From contig CM041294.1 in NCBI GenBank assembly GCA_023052935.1, positions 24,012,641 through 24,076,640 of the forward strand: a DNA stretch of 64,000 bases. Reading direction: 5' to 3'. The translations under genes and the position numbers were made by a program. Under the pieces are notes generated by a model. That model made no database searches. It was not told the origin of the DNA and was given only the letters and a program-made list of their open reading frames with translations. Below, piece after piece: positions 43,521-55,289 of the stretch. Numbering within the stretch: position 1 is the stretch's first letter; each line of letters opens with the position of its first letter. The DNA is from Piezodorus guildinii (lineage: Eukaryota; Arthropoda; Insecta; Hemiptera; Pentatomidae).

Positions 43521-44355
43521 TTCTGCTGTGACGTAATGTTACGACTGAATCATTATTTGATCAGCCTTGTACATTTTGTTCAGTGTCAATTCGAAATGAT
43601 TAATTCGTTTCTTTACCTCCTCTATTACTGTTCAAAATTAGTATTCAATGAAAAACTCCATCTTTGTGTGGGTTCAGGGTTATGAACCCGAGAATATTAA
43701 AGGTTACCGAATACACCTGCCAAAGGTCTTTGATCCTAGTACTTACCTAGATGGTCACCAGATGGATTAATGTCATTAAAATGATAATTGATATTATTTT
43801 CTTCCCACCGCTAAATTATTCCGAACGTGACTCGCCGCCTCCGGAGCGACCCGTTGCCCGGGGCCGGTGTGAATGCACCGGATTCCCGTCCGTCCTCGAG
43901 GCTGTAAACAGAGGGTGGTTGACCCGGCACATGCTAATACGCAGGTCTTGGGGTAATTGTAAAGTCAAAATATCTTTCAGCGGTATCCTATGAATAAGAA
44001 CCTGGCACAGTTCTCGTGTTTTTCTACTAAATCCCAGCTCTCTGTAGTTCCCTTTCCTATTTCTTTTCTATTGTTAGCTTATTGACCTCTTCCCAGTTAG
44101 ATCTTCTACTCTTTGGTTTGATCTATTCATTGTAAATGAAGTAAACTATGTTTGTTCGTTTTATAACTGCAAACATTTATAGAGCGGCAGAAATTGTAAA
44201 CGTCAACATATGGTTCTTATTTCCTTTTATAAAACTATCTGCTCTTATTTCCTTTACATAAATTCAATGAAAATCAGCATCATTATTTTCGATCTTAATT
44301 TAAGAAGTGCTGTTTCTACACCCACGGTTTTATTAACGAGTATTTTATTCGTTTT
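43521..44355. other. No gene seen; GC-rich patch 43800-43950
   Basis: The patch (CCGCCTCCGGAGCGACCCG, GGGGCCGGTGTGAATGCACCGG) contains the perfect inverse CCGGTG/CACCGG, a small hairpin. No function assigned. Confidence 0.4.
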
Positions 44356-44357
44356 TA

Positions 44358-45174
44358 TTGGGTTGTGTCACATGAAATGTCCGTTTTCAAGGTAAAGGAT
44401 TTTTATTAAAAATACGATATGAAAACAAGATAATTTTATTCGAAGTATTTACCTTCTTTTTCTACACACTTTTCCCAACGTGACACCAACTTTTTTATCC
44501 CCGAACTGAAAAACTTTGAGCATTAAAGTGAAACAAAATCTGAAAACCCGCTTTTCACTTCGTCATCATTTTCAAAAAGATTTCCTTTGACGAAGTTGTC
44601 TATTGTCAAACATGGAGTCTTGCTCCGGCTCAGTGAGATCATGAGGTACCCATGTATCGAACTTTTTTACTTTTCCAACACACTTACAAATGTCTGGAAA
44701 CGGTAGATGCACTTGCATTTAGTTGTGCTGAGAGTCCTTTAACTGTTTGGTAGGGGTTTCCTTCTACTGTATGTTTGATGACATCGTTGTCTATTACGGA
44801 CGGAGGTCTTCCTTGGGGCAAGTTTTTCAAGTCGGTATCCCCAGCTGAAAACTTAGCAAACCAACGGCGAATGGTCCGTTCATTAACACTCCCTTCCCCA
44901 AACGCATTGCAAATATTTCTTGCGGCCTCAGCTGCAGAATGGCCGAGTTTAAACTCGTATAAAAATATTACTCGAAAATCGCGTGTTTCCATGTTCATAT
45001 TCAGAGGTATACTAAAAAGTAAATAATTGATTGGGAAGCTAATACAAAGGTAGAGGATTAGTAACTGTTTACTTTAAATATGTAAACTTTCGGAAAAAAA
45101 ACAACAGGGACCTGCAAAATCCTTTATGTATTTCATAAACTATGAAAACGGACATTTCATGTGAAACAACCCAA
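44358..45174 (-). mobile_element. mariner copy M3, internally deleted (817 bp)
   Basis: Inverted ends TTGGGTTGTGTCACATGAAA and its complement, with TA at 44356-44357 and 45175-45176. On the - strand, 44684-44998 encodes the transposase N-terminal half (NERTIRRWFAKFSAGDTDL). The C-terminal part (44400-44600) is degraded. A larger deletion than in the other copies extends one side of the shared junction near 44603. Compared with M4, the 5' leader is longer and probably closer to ancestral. Confidence 0.92.
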
Positions 45175-45236
45175 TATATAAGTTTCACGTGCTTGTTAAA
45201 TATTTTGAAATAAATTAATGAACATGATTGTATACA

Positions 45237-45436
45237 GTAAGGAGACCCTCCCGGGGCAAACCCAGCCTTTATAAAATGGGTACCCAAAAAAGGGGAAAAT
45301 CCCTGGCGGCTGAGTATGATCTTGACCGAATCACGTCATTGCACAGTCGTTGTCCTAGAAACAGTACGAATCTCTACATGTACTGAGCCCAAAACTCTTC
45401 ATGGGTTGTAGTGGTACAGGTTTTTTTTTTTTTTTT
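45237..45436 (+). repeat. SINE-1 copy, 5' truncated
   Basis: Runs from TAAGGAGACCCTCCCGG to GGTTGTAGTGGTACAGG and a T-tract. It lies 60 bp downstream of mariner M3. Confidence 0.88.
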
Positions 45437-46544
45437 AAGAAATTTTATTTTTGACACATTCATACCAATAGCAATTGGATTAAATTCGCTATGATTAAAT
45501 CATTTTTTGTCTCTGAAACTCCTCTTTATCTATTTAAGATCTTTTTGACACCATGTGTGATAGTAAAAAATCTGTAGAGAGAGAAAGAAGGTTAGGAAAT
45601 AGTGGGTTATTAGAGTTATAAAAAATGAATTACAGTTTATTTAATTACAAACACATTAATGACGTTACCAGTACAAAATCGATTCAATCAAGACATCTAC
45701 AATCCTCATTACAAATCACACTTTTTCTCATGATCTTATTAATCAGTAGCGTGGAATGAATTATGTCAGAGCTGGGCAATGACATTTCTTCAAGAAGTTT
45801 AATGCCTGCGAAGACAAGCAATTTACCTGTCAGATAATTAACGACCGGTGATTACTTTTTATAAATGGCTGGGGAAAATGTCAAGGTGAGAGTGAACGTT
45901 TAACAGGCAGCGCTGTTTGTGTCATCGATCTTGGGTACCTTACACTGCTACATCTTTCCAACGCACCCAGATGACGAGCTCTACTATGATTATGAAACGT
46001 CTGATGGGGGCTATAAAAAAAAAAAAAACGCGAAGCGTATAATGGAAGATATAACTGGAGGAAGAGAGAGCGGAAGAAAGGGGAAGACAGGTGGGACAAC
46101 AGCTGGGCACCACCTGCCCCTGTTACCTTGGCAACGCCGCCTCAATCCGATACGGGACGCCCCCCCACACTGTCCAGCCCTGACAGCCCCTAATCTCCTA
46201 GGATTATCCACTCCAACCTCGCACAGAGTGTCCCACATTACAATTTGGAGGAATAGCAACTTCAAGATTTTCAGGAACAAAGTAAAAATTCTGTTGCTCG
46301 TATCACACTTCTTTCACTTACCTTCATTGTGTTTTAGAGACCGTGGAGGATTTTCGTGCAGTCAAAACCTGAAAACATGCAACATCGTGCAGTAAAAACC
46401 TGGAAACGTGCTACCTCGTGCATTAAAAGCCTCGAAATTATAAAATTCATTATAAATATACCTTAAACGTGCGAAAAAACATTGATATTGTTTTATCTAG
46501 CTATGTATGTATATATATGTATATAATTTTTTTTTTTCGGTTGG
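45437..46544. other. No gene seen; GC-rich block 45890-46260
   Basis: The block supports long frames on both strands (45919-46395 +, 46011-46280 -) with biased, domain-less peptides, so coding is doubtful. The near repeat AAACCTGAAAACATGC...AAAACCTGGAAACGTGC at 46365-46415 is a short tandem duplication. Confidence 0.45.
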
Positions 46545-46817
46545 CGCGACAGGCCTTGGAGGCTCTTGGCCGCGCGGTATGGTTAATATTCCACACCGCT
46601 ATTACTTGATGACATTTTATAGGGTAGGTTCATCACTCCCTACGCATATTTTTGTGGGTGGCTATCAATTAGCTAACAGGTCCCACATACCCGGGGGAGA
46701 TTGTGAGTGAATCTCCATTTATTTGTATGCTTGAAAAAAGTCCTCCTGGGACTGGGATTCGAACTCACAACTTCAGCGTGGTAGGCTAGCGCGAAAACCA
46801 CTCAGCTACGGGCTCCC
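46545..46817 (-). repeat. SINE-3, full-length copy
   Basis: On the - strand a tRNA-like head (A box TAGCTGAGTGG, B box GAGTTCGAATCCC, start GGGGAGCCCG) leads into a body ending GGCCTGTCGCGCCAACCG and an A-tract. It is distinct from SINE-1 and SINE-2. The long body and degenerate stem regions argue against a working tRNA gene. Confidence 0.8.
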
Positions 46818-46822
46818 CATAT

Positions 46823-46900
<78 letters not shown>
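46818..46900. repeat. (AT)n microsatellite
   Basis: About 78 bp of AT repeats directly beside the head of SINE-3. Confidence 0.95.
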
Positions 46901-46904
<4 letters not shown>

Positions 46905-46946
46905 CTGGTTTTGAGTAGTTATGCTTGGACATGGCTCAGTAATGCC

Positions 46947-46978
46947 CTGATGATGGCTCACAAGCTTGAGCCGAAACG
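46947..46978 (+). other. Hammerhead-like core motif, same family
   Basis: Identical to 12267-12298 from CCCTGATGA to GAAACGTTGGCA. It is also set among (TA)n tracts. Confidence 0.5.
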
Positions 46979-46998
46979 TTGGCAAAATTAAAAACTTT

Positions 46999-46999
46999 T

Positions 47000-47067
<68 letters not shown>

Positions 47068-47075
47068 CACATATA
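46999..47075. repeat. (TA)n microsatellite, interrupted
   Basis: Three blocks of TA repeats between the ribozyme-like motif and repeat X. Confidence 0.9.
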
Positions 47076-47079
47076 TGTT

Positions 47080-47335
47080 TACATCGTACATCTCAGATAT
47101 GTTTTCATAAAAATTCTCCGTCCACTCCCGTAACACTCGTTCGCGTCCTTCAGATCTGTATATAACGCCCCACCCACCAAACCGCAGCTTTCGACAGATC
47201 CTTCTTAATTCGCTCCTCGTCAGTATGGAATTCCATTCCCTTGTATATTCGTCATTCCAATACTTTCCCAACCTTCAAATCCCGTCTATTCAATCACCTC
47301 CTTTCTGTCAAATTCTTGAAGAACTAGAAAAGATC
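47080..47335. repeat. Unclassified repeat X, copy 2
   Basis: Uninterrupted homolog of 1743-2215. The - strand frame 47059-47271 (TREWNSILTRSELRRICRKL) is not recognised. It abuts a (TA)n tract. Confidence 0.7.
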
Positions 47336-47439
47336 TGTTAATTTCTATAAAATTAGTGTAAAAAAAACTACTGATTCGATAATTTACTGTGATTATGATT
47401 ACCGATTACCTTATGATTATCACCTTAATAAAATTTTGT

Positions 47440-47735
47440 TATTAAGATTTGTACATTCATATTCATTGTATATAATATTCATATATTTTATTTTTTTAAT
47501 TGACTGTTACAATTATTATTATTATAAGCTGCCTTTTAATTTATTACTATTGTTTATTTTCATTTATTATTGTATTTTATTATCATCTTATTTTATTTTT
47601 TGGTTCTATTTTTGTACTCTTAAGACATTAAAATCCTTACATATAATCCTTTATGTACTTTGTAATATTATTTTAAATATTCTTTATAAAGGGACTTGTC
47701 CCAGGATAAATAATGAATTTATTATTATTATTAAT
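47440..47735 (+). repeat. Possible LINE 3' end with (TTA)n tail
   Basis: AT-rich 3' UTR-like sequence ends TAAAGGGACTTGTCCCAGGATAAATAATGAATTTATTATTATTATT. The layout matches the LINE-5 3' end at 51180-51235, but no coding part is visible. Confidence 0.4.
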
Positions 47736-47879
47736 TTAATCGACTTTTCCATTCGTGATCGCATCTCCCTCCCGTTAACGGCTTGACCGATTTTGCTAAT
47801 AATTTTTTTTTTTTTTTTATTTTATTTTCTAAGGTGAAGAATATTCGGGTATAATTATTTTTTCTAAGGTTTTATCTAC

Positions 47880-48042
47880 GTATATAAAATAAATATTAAT
47901 CCTTTTTTGAGGGACTCATCTTTTTTGGACTCGGGGGGCCCAAAAAGGTGTATTTTCATTGAAAACAGGAGTCCCAAAATGATAACGACCGCAATACTTT
48001 TCCTTACTATATATTTCATTTATAGGTTAGTGAAAGTTAAAA
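47880..48042 (+). repeat. TCTGGTGC-related 3' fragment, diverged
   Basis: GGGACTCATCTTTTTTGGACTC, AAGGTGTATTTTCATTGAAAAC and CCTTACTATATATTTC...TTAGTGAAAGT match with many changes, so this is an old or different subfamily. Confidence 0.65.
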
Positions 48043-48984
48043 ATTGTATATGATAAAAAGTAAACGTTGTGGTAGGTAGATAGGAACTAGGGGGCTAATA
48101 TGTTATTAAAAATATTTCTCTTAACGAATAAAATTATCATAAAAATAGTACAATATGTAAACCAAAACTCCTTTTGAAAAACCACTTCCGCTATTGACAA
48201 ATTTGAATCAAGTAATAAGACGTTATCTTCTATTAATCATTATCGTCATTTATTTAATAAATTATTCTTACAGTAGGTCATGGAAAGCATGAACGCACAA
48301 ATCTCTATTCAGAAATAACACATTACATGACTTGTTGTAGGCGTGAAAGATCTATGAGAAGCCTATACAATATATCTACACTGTAATCAAAAAGTCGTTT
48401 GGCTTTAAATATATAATTTTGGAAAAATGATTTAAAAACGAGAGAAAATGAGTCTGAATCGGCGGACTGGAATGAAAACGAGGTCAAAGAAAACCGGTAC
48501 CTAAACTCGTCCCGTGGCAACAAGCTCCACATTAGGTTAAAATAAAATAATAACATTCTTTCATTGGAAAGAACCAATTGATACTGAACTGATTAATTAT
48601 GTTGGTGTATTAATTAAATAAAGATTTAATCTTTAAAAATAAAATTTAAAAAATTTATAAGGTTAGGCCGGACAGCTGCAAAACTGGTTTAATCCGACAA
48701 AAAAAGAATAAGAAGCCATATTTTCGTGCCCTTTTCGCTTCCTTGTAATTATTGGGAATGTCTTAATAACTCAAGCGATTTGTTTGTTACAACTAATTGT
48801 AATTTGTGTTTATCTTCTTGTTTAATTATTACCCTGACTGATCTTCTTAAAATATATTATTTATTTTACACTTTGAAAATTAACTAAAAAACTAACTAAA
48901 ATTTCAGTCCTTCCATTTCACTATACTCCTCTTCAGCTGCCGATCTCACTTTAAAGAAGCTTAAGAAGCCTGAACATCTTTAAA
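48043..48984. other. No gene seen
   Basis: AT-rich unique-looking sequence. The frame at 48323-48577 has no domain. Confidence 0.5.
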
Positions 48985-49410
48985 AGCCGTGAAATGAATA
49001 TGGTGAAATATTCCCTCGCTCTAATCTTCTACTTAACTACCAAAGGCTCATCTATATGATTGTCATGGGACCTATCTGGACTTACGGAGATGAGCTTTGG
49101 GGTTCCACTAAACCATCGAATTCTTCCCTTCTTCAATCCTTGCAATCCAAAATCCTTCGAAAAATCCCAGTTATTACTCCTTTTATGACCAACTCCATTC
49201 CCACTCTAGCCCACTAGATTCAATCCTTTTTTCCTCTTCCATTCCTGACAATCCTTCGAGGCGTCTAAAAAAAAGATGGCATCGAGACCTTCTAGTTTAG
49301 ATTACCTATTGCTCGCTGCCAATGCGCAGTTTTTCTTCATGTGTTTTATCTAACAGCTAATTTACTAGATGTATTAATCAATACAGTTGTAAATATCAAT
49401 AAATAAAAAA
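48985..49410 (+). pseudogene. LINE-1 fragment with internal deletion
   Basis: CTACCAAAGGCTCATCTATATG, CCTATCTGGACTTACGGAG and TGGGGTTCCACTAAACCATCG, then a deletion and GAGGCGTCTAAAAAAAAGATGG; tail ACAGTTGTAAATATCAATAAAT. Confidence 0.83.
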
Positions 49411-49464
49411 ATAATATCATACTTATATTTGACGATGATAATGAATGTATTGATAATAATAATA

Positions 49465-49940
49465 GGCTTACCGAACCCGAAGGTTCGATGCCGATACTAC
49501 CATATTCCGCCTACACAGACTCGTCCAATGTTCTCCGTTCAAGCCCAAGCCCTCAAGATCAGCCTTACCGGAATCCTCCCATCGACGTTTCGGTCTACCT
49601 TTCGGGCGCCTACCAGTCGGATCAGCAAATACCAACTTTCTCGGAATCCGTTCCTCACCGAGCCCAACAATTTTACTCGCCCATTTGAGTCTCCGCGACG
49701 TTATCAACTCAATTATATTCACAGGAGACAAGTTCCGCAATTCCGCGTTGTGCAACCTTCTAAACTCTCCAGTGCCCTCATCTGTCTTCGGACCAAATAT
49801 TTTACGCAGTACCTTATTTTCGAAAACCTTAAGCCGTTGTTCATCCTTCAAAGTAAGCGGCCACGTTTCACATCCGTAAAGAACCGTTGGAAGAATAATA
49901 GTTTTATTAATTCTAACCTTTACGTTTTAAGATAGAAGCC
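49465..49940 (-). pseudogene. LINE-4 C-terminal fragment (endonuclease-RT type)
   Basis: The - strand frame 49468-49851 has FENKVLRKIFGPKTDEGTGEFRRLHN, SRRLKWASKIVGLGEERIPRKL, RRPKGRPKRRWED and SASNLRVR. These are the successive conserved blocks at the C-terminus of many insect endonuclease-reverse transcriptase LINEs. There is one short frame-preserving deletion after WASKI. The RT catalytic region is absent. Confidence 0.87.
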
Positions 49941-50574
49941 ATGAGCTTAGTAACTTAGCAACTGAATAATAACACGCATTTCCCACCTTTAACCGGGACT
50001 TCATTTCTTCCTGGATTTCACTTTATTTTCTTGTTATCATTGGAATGTATTGATAAGCAAGTAAATTAATTAAGTTTTGTTTGGTAACTTAATTATGGAC
50101 GAAGTCTTAAATCATTCGTCTGCTGTTTAGGATTTGGCAATTCTGCATGTTGATAAGTTTCGATTTGTTTTATCTAGAAGGGTTTTCGTGGACGAATGAC
50201 TCGGGTAATTTGTTTGTTGTGTTCCGCTAAAATAGGCGGTTGGCGGCCTGCCAGAGCGCTGCCTGACACAGGGGAAAACCTGGAGGTTAGGGCAGGGTGT
50301 TGTTCGCGTCGGATCATTACCCATCTCTGTATCTGCCAAGTCTTTCGTATACTTTCTAGTCCCTGCTCATTCATCGCTATACTTTATTTTCTCTTATGAT
50401 GTAACCGTACATAATTAATTAGCCATTTAATCATTTCTATATTTGTTTATTCCTGTACCCCCTACGAATCCACATGTTCAATCTAGTGAATCTTTTATTT
50501 AGGTATTTTTTTGTTCGTTAATTATTTTCAATAATGTACCTTTGTAATCGCTCAAGAACACTATCCGCAAAGTT

Positions 50575-51235
50575 ATCTAATGTTAGGATGCAATATCGCG
50601 TATGTTAGCACTTTAGCCCAGATCAGACTGTCGGGAAAGTACGCCATCTGCTTTAGTGTCGGCCCGCAGAAGTATAGTCTGGACCCACAGAAGCCGTGCC
50701 CAGTTTGTGATGGAGATACATTGGAAGATTGTTTCCATTTTATTGCTCGATGTCCCGCATACCATGATAATAGAACCTGACTTATGCCCGTATTAAATGA
50801 TGTAAGTATTGATGGCTTTTATGAAATTCTTGCGAAACCCCACTTAATAGACCTGAAATCATTATTTATTGTTGTCACAGAAAATCTTAAAATAAGAATA
50901 TCTCAGAATGTTAATCACTTTTGAATGTTTCGGGATTTGTTAGTAATTTGTAGGGATTTAGTATTTGCTTTAGTACTATTATTTATTGATATTCTTATAT
51001 TTAATTTATACAATAAATATGTTGGAGGAAATTAATCATAAAGATAGCAGCACCTTTATGCTTATTGCTGTATATGTGTTTTGTTGTTTTTTTTTAAAAA
51101 TATTTATTCGAATTGTAATTAATAATGTATATTTGCTGGTGATAAATTTATTAATTGTGCTGTGCCAGCCTGCTCTACTTGTATGGGGTTTGCCCTAAAA
51201 ACAAATAAATAAAGTTATTATTATTATTATAATCG
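50575..51235 (+). pseudogene. LINE-5 C-terminal zinc-finger fragment and 3' end
   Basis: The frame 50580-50780 has CPVCDGDTLEDCFHFIARCPAY, the C-x2-C...H-x4-C finger that follows RT in several LINE clades. About 400 bp of decayed sequence follows, and a 3' end GGTTTGCCCTAAAAACAAATAAATAAAG with (TTA)n repeats to 51235. Confidence 0.75.
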
Positions 51236-51589
51236 CCCAAGAAAAAAAAAATACCCCAGTCACTTTCAAAATTTCAGTTGTTAAGTTTGACAACATTTTA
51301 AAATACGTAAAACCAAAATAACAAAAAAAAAAAAGTCAGTCCTTTCTGACTAAATTTCTGAATACTTTTTGATCGACAGAGAATTAAAATTCCCTTTAAA
51401 AGAAAAAAATAATGATTGAAATAGGCTGGGAAATGGGAAAGATATAGCGTTTTTAACTTAGCAGTGGTATTTGGCCATTTTTCTTTAATATAAATCAATA
51501 GTATTGCTGGTTCGTCTTTCTTATGCTCTTTGATTAATTTATTATATATTACTATTATATAATTATTCGAAACTACTCCATTAGTGGAA

Positions 51590-51880
51590 AAATAGCTTTA
51601 GAAATTCTTGGAGGGAAGAAATTATTCTGTGTAGATTAAGAATTGGTCATTGCCAATTTACAGATGGATACTTCATAAAACGGCTGGAAGCTCCCAATTG
51701 CACAAAATGTGACGTCCTACAAACAGTGAAAATTTTTCTCATAGAATTCAAACAATATGAGTATTTAAGAAAAAAATATTAGGATGCGCAATGAATAAAA
51801 TATTCGGCGGCGAAGAGAAACAGATATCCATAATGTTTGACTACTTAAACATTGTAGGGTACTACAACAGGATATAATAT
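51590..51880 (+). pseudogene. LINE C-terminal finger fragment, second family
   Basis: Reads LCRLRIGHCQFTDGYFIKRLEAPNCTKCDVLQTVKIFLIEF, matching the RLRIGHTRLTH...C-x-x-C...VEH-x-L-x-EC block of Jockey/I-group LINEs with the His lost. Decayed. Confidence 0.7.
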
Positions 51881-51929
51881 ATCAATGATGACACATCCAC
51901 CTTGTACGGTGGAGGTGGATAAAACAAAA

Positions 51930-52090
51930 AATCGAGAATAATAAACCAATAAGATCTGTAGAGTAGCCAACAAGAGAAATGCCACTGGATCCCAGTGGAC
52001 CAAACAAGTTGAGAGGGATCTTCCAGAACTTAATATTCAGCAAGATACCATCAATGATAGAAGTCGCTACCGCCTCACCATTCAAACATG
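51930..52090 (+). pseudogene. LINE C-terminal fragment
   Basis: The + strand reads NKRNATGSQWTKQVERDLPELNI followed by DRSRYRLTIQT, resembling the ...W-x-x-x-DL...DR-x-x-WR-x-x block at the C-terminus of endonuclease-RT LINEs. It is probably part of a decayed copy reaching to 52265. Confidence 0.55.
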
Positions 52091-52351
52091 ACCTTTCCTC
52101 AAGTCCATCACAGAGGTTAGGCACATCGCATCGAGGTAATAGAACGTAAGGTAGAGTTCAGCAGAAAAATGAAAGAATATTGGGACAACAGCAAAGCTAG
52201 AGATTATGGCAGGAAGCAACCACTCAACGCACCAGAAGTGGAAGACAACATATGTGAACACTAGTACCGTGGTTCTTGTGTAATAACTTACAGTTTGTTT
52301 TATTTTTATTTTACTTTATAAGAAAACGAAAAACATTTTTGACTATGATGA

Positions 52352-52482
52352 CTAGCCTGTGCGATGTCAGGTACTCGTTAAAGATCCCTATCCTAATAAA
52401 ACCTGGATAGGCAAAATTTAGGACTGTAGCATCGTCCGATTAGCCACAGTAGCATAAAGTGATGTTAAATAAATAAACAAAC
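52352..52482 (+). repeat. SINE-2 copy, 5' truncated
   Basis: GCCTGTGCGATGTCAGG to the tail AAATAAATAAACAAACA; lacks the head. Confidence 0.88.
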
Positions 52483-52629
52483 AGTACTAATGGACTGACC
52501 ACAGCATTAAAAAAAAATGACTGGTTATATAATAAATAGAAAATCACGGAGAACCAAGATAAAAACTAAAATAATTTTATTTACTATAAGAAGACCACAT
52601 TTTATCTGAAATAATTTTGAAAAAAAAAT

Positions 52630-53070
52630 TAGTAGTGCGCAACACACGACGTTCCCTTCATTCGTTTTTAAAATCAATTCGAGAATTTTTTAAATACAGT
52701 TACAGATGAAAATAAATTGCGTGTTTGTTTATTTAACGTCCCTTTATGCTGCTGTGGTTAATCGGACGATGCTACAGTGGGAGTCCTAAATTTTGCCTAT
52801 CCAGGTTTAATTAGGATAAGGATCTTTAACGAGTACCTGACATCGCACAGGTTCGAGACCACCATTTCACGTCCCCTCCGAAGGACGGCATAACTAAGGA
52901 TTTTTTACTCCCTATAAAAAGTCGTAGGTTTGAACCCGGGTACCCTGGGCATAGGAGGCGTGTTGCTAGCCACCCAGCTACAGGTAACCCCAAAATAAAT
53001 TGTTAAAGAATTAATTACATTGAGCTTCTGTAGAAACATGTGTTCCATTGAATAATCAATTTTATTACCC
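52630..53070 (+). repeat. TCTGGTGC repeat 5' fragment split by SINE-2
   Basis: 52630-52719 (GTGCGCAACACACGACG) continues at 53003 (TTAAAGAATTAATTACATTG) after the SINE at 52720-52991. Confidence 0.8.
52720..52991 (-). repeat. SINE-2 copy with 11-bp target duplication
   Basis: Full copy in reverse. Tail GTGTTTGTTTATTTAACGTCC at left, B box GGTTTGAACCCGGG and head TAGCCACCCAGCTACAGG at right. AAAATAAATTG at 52709-52719 is repeated at 52992-53002. It interrupts a copy of the TCTGGTGC repeat. This is the best-defined member of the family. Confidence 0.93.
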
Positions 53071-54024
53071 ATGATAATTTACACAATCTTGGAGATGACA
53101 AAGAAGATACCTAGGCAGCATTCCCCGGATGAGCTAGTTACAGATCCTTGATGTTCTCCATTATACTACTATTCAAGGCCTTTCGTTATTCATTGAATAA
53201 ACTGGATTTATTCAGCCCGGACAGTGGATCAAATTGAAAAGAGAAGCCGAAGGTCCGCTGTGTACTCGAAAGAGAAACATTGCAGGCCAGTTCAGTACCC
53301 AAGTGTTCTTAAGCTCATCTACTTCCATTACTTCAGTTTTTGCAAAGTATTTTATGCCTTTCAGATTTTTTTAAAAATTTTCATCTCATACTATTATTCT
53401 GATATATTTTATTAAATACTATTTTATGATAGGTTCTTGTTCCTTTTTTTTTTTCTTTTCTTATCACATTTATTGTATCTTATCATATCAAGTAGAAAAA
53501 AACAACAAAAAAACAAATATACCTTTGAGGTATTCCTAAGTCCACTCTATGTGGTAGTACCAGCTGCAGGCTTTCGCCTCAACTTTACTGGATAGGAAGA
53601 AACCATCTTCCATGCTTTCAAACTATAATGGATCCAGACTGCAGAGTCCAGACCCCTTCCCTCGGCGTGACAGAAGTTCCTCTGATCACATTGTATTTAG
53701 ACATTATTTGGAACTAAGTTATGCAAGAATCAACTAAATATTAATTTTATATTGAATAGAAAAATTCTGTGAAAAACTATTTCTATGAAAACTAACTATA
53801 GTAAATATTTGTATATCAAAATATAATTAGCATATAAATCTGACACATTAATAATATGGACTTTATTTCTATAACAACATTTCCGAATACTGTTGTCCTT
53901 CGTTGACACTTCCTTGTTTTTCGCTCAACTCGGAATCATTTTTTGTCTAATGCTAAGTAATATCTCTTGAATCGATTTTGGTGTTGGAAAACCCTCTCGG
54001 AACTAACTCATTATCTATTTGAGC
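53071..54024. other. No gene seen
   Basis: AT-rich with a balanced stretch at 53100-53320 and 53560-53690. Nothing recognised. Confidence 0.45.
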
Positions 54025-54150
54025 TAAAACTAGGTGGTTGAGCGTGATCTTGATCAAATCACGCTGTAGACATAGAAACAGTGGGTTGGTTCAAGTCCGG
54101 AATCCCTATTACAAGTCTCTTCATGGGTTTGTAGTGGAAAGGTTTACGTG
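54025..54150 (+). repeat. SINE-1 fragment, diverged
   Basis: GGTGGTTGAGCGTGATCTTGATC...ATCACG and CTTCATGGGTTTGTAGTGG match the 3' half; about 40 bases between them differ. Confidence 0.65.
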
Positions 54151-54439
54151 TTAATTAAATTTTTTCTAAGGAAACTAAATGGCATTGCCTCAAAAAAATT
54201 AATATAATCTTTATTTTCAGTTTTAAAAATTATAGTTTTGGATAGCTATTTTATTATTTTCTTGTTAACCACCAAAACATAAGGTATAAATTAGGATAAT
54301 TATGAAATTAAGTGATCTCGGCCTATTCCATCCCCTCGTATAATCGTTTTATTAGAAACAATACAGTTCCTCCTTAGAATGTAATGAACCTTCACCCCCT
54401 TCTTCAGTTTAATAATACCACCACCTGATTTACATTGTT

Positions 54440-54560
54440 TTTTGTAATGGTGGCAGCGTGTAGTTTCTCTATATATGTATCATATCTTTGTTTAATATTT
54501 TCCTCATACTTTCTTAATACATTTATATTAATAAAGTTATAAATATCAATAAGTCAATTT
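54440..54560 (+). repeat. Possible LINE-1 3' UTR fragment
   Basis: TTCTTAATACATTTATATTAATAAAGTTATAAATATCAATAAG resembles the tail loosely. Confidence 0.4.
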
Positions 54561-55289
54561 TTAAAACAAAAGTTTATCATTGGAATAATAGTGAAATGCT
54601 AGTAATTCCTTTAGGGGTGTAGATGAATGTTTAATGATGAACATAATTTTTGTTCTATTTAATTTCATGATTTGGATTCTTTTTAGATAAAAATAAAATT
54701 AAAATTACTCTTCCTATACCAATTGCTTATGATGGGATACACGGAGAAATACAGAGCTGTGTTCAAAGCTGGAGTTGAGCGTTAGGGATGGGAGACTAGG
54801 TCAGGTATTGTGACCGTAGTCACAAAGCAGCGAACTTTCCGCCGCCAAACTTGGCTCCTTATCTCAACCCCCTCACCTCCACGCCAACACTTCACAATAA
54901 TATTTATTACTTCTAACCCTTGGTATAATTTAGCCAACGGGACTTTTTAACGTCTTCCGCTAACTTTATTACTTCTCAAAGAAGATATATCTTCGCGTTT
55001 GTGAAAACTTAATTTTAACGACGTCGAATCCGATTATTCTCTCGAGTAACTATAGATAGTGATCTATAAAGCGTTTTCGGACGTCAACTCGTATTATGCT
55101 AGATATTTTTTTTTCTTTTTTGTTTAATTGGCATCCTAATATCATTCAAAATATCAAGTTACTTTCCTCTTCTTTTTCCAAAACGCCTCCATCCTTTCTC
55201 ACTTATTTGTCCTTATCTCATCAGCTTTGTTTATTTATCTTTTTTTTTTTTAATCCTCTAGATCCAAGCAGTTCTCAGTAATTTTTTTT
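54561..55289. other. No gene seen; GC-moderate block 54770-54900
   Basis: 54770-54900 (GCAGCGAACTTTCCGCCGCC) differs from its AT-rich flanks. No coding signal. Confidence 0.45.

Noticed and set aside
45919..46395. 158-residue + strand frame
   Set aside because: No domain, biased composition from a GC-rich block, and frames open on both strands.
46740..46817. tRNA gene on the - strand
   Set aside because: Same reasoning: head of SINE-3 with a long body and A-tail.
46806..47072. 88-residue - strand frame
   Set aside because: Mostly translated AT repeats.
49429..49935. 168-residue + strand frame
   Set aside because: Antisense to a LINE C-terminal fragment whose conserved blocks are on the - strand.
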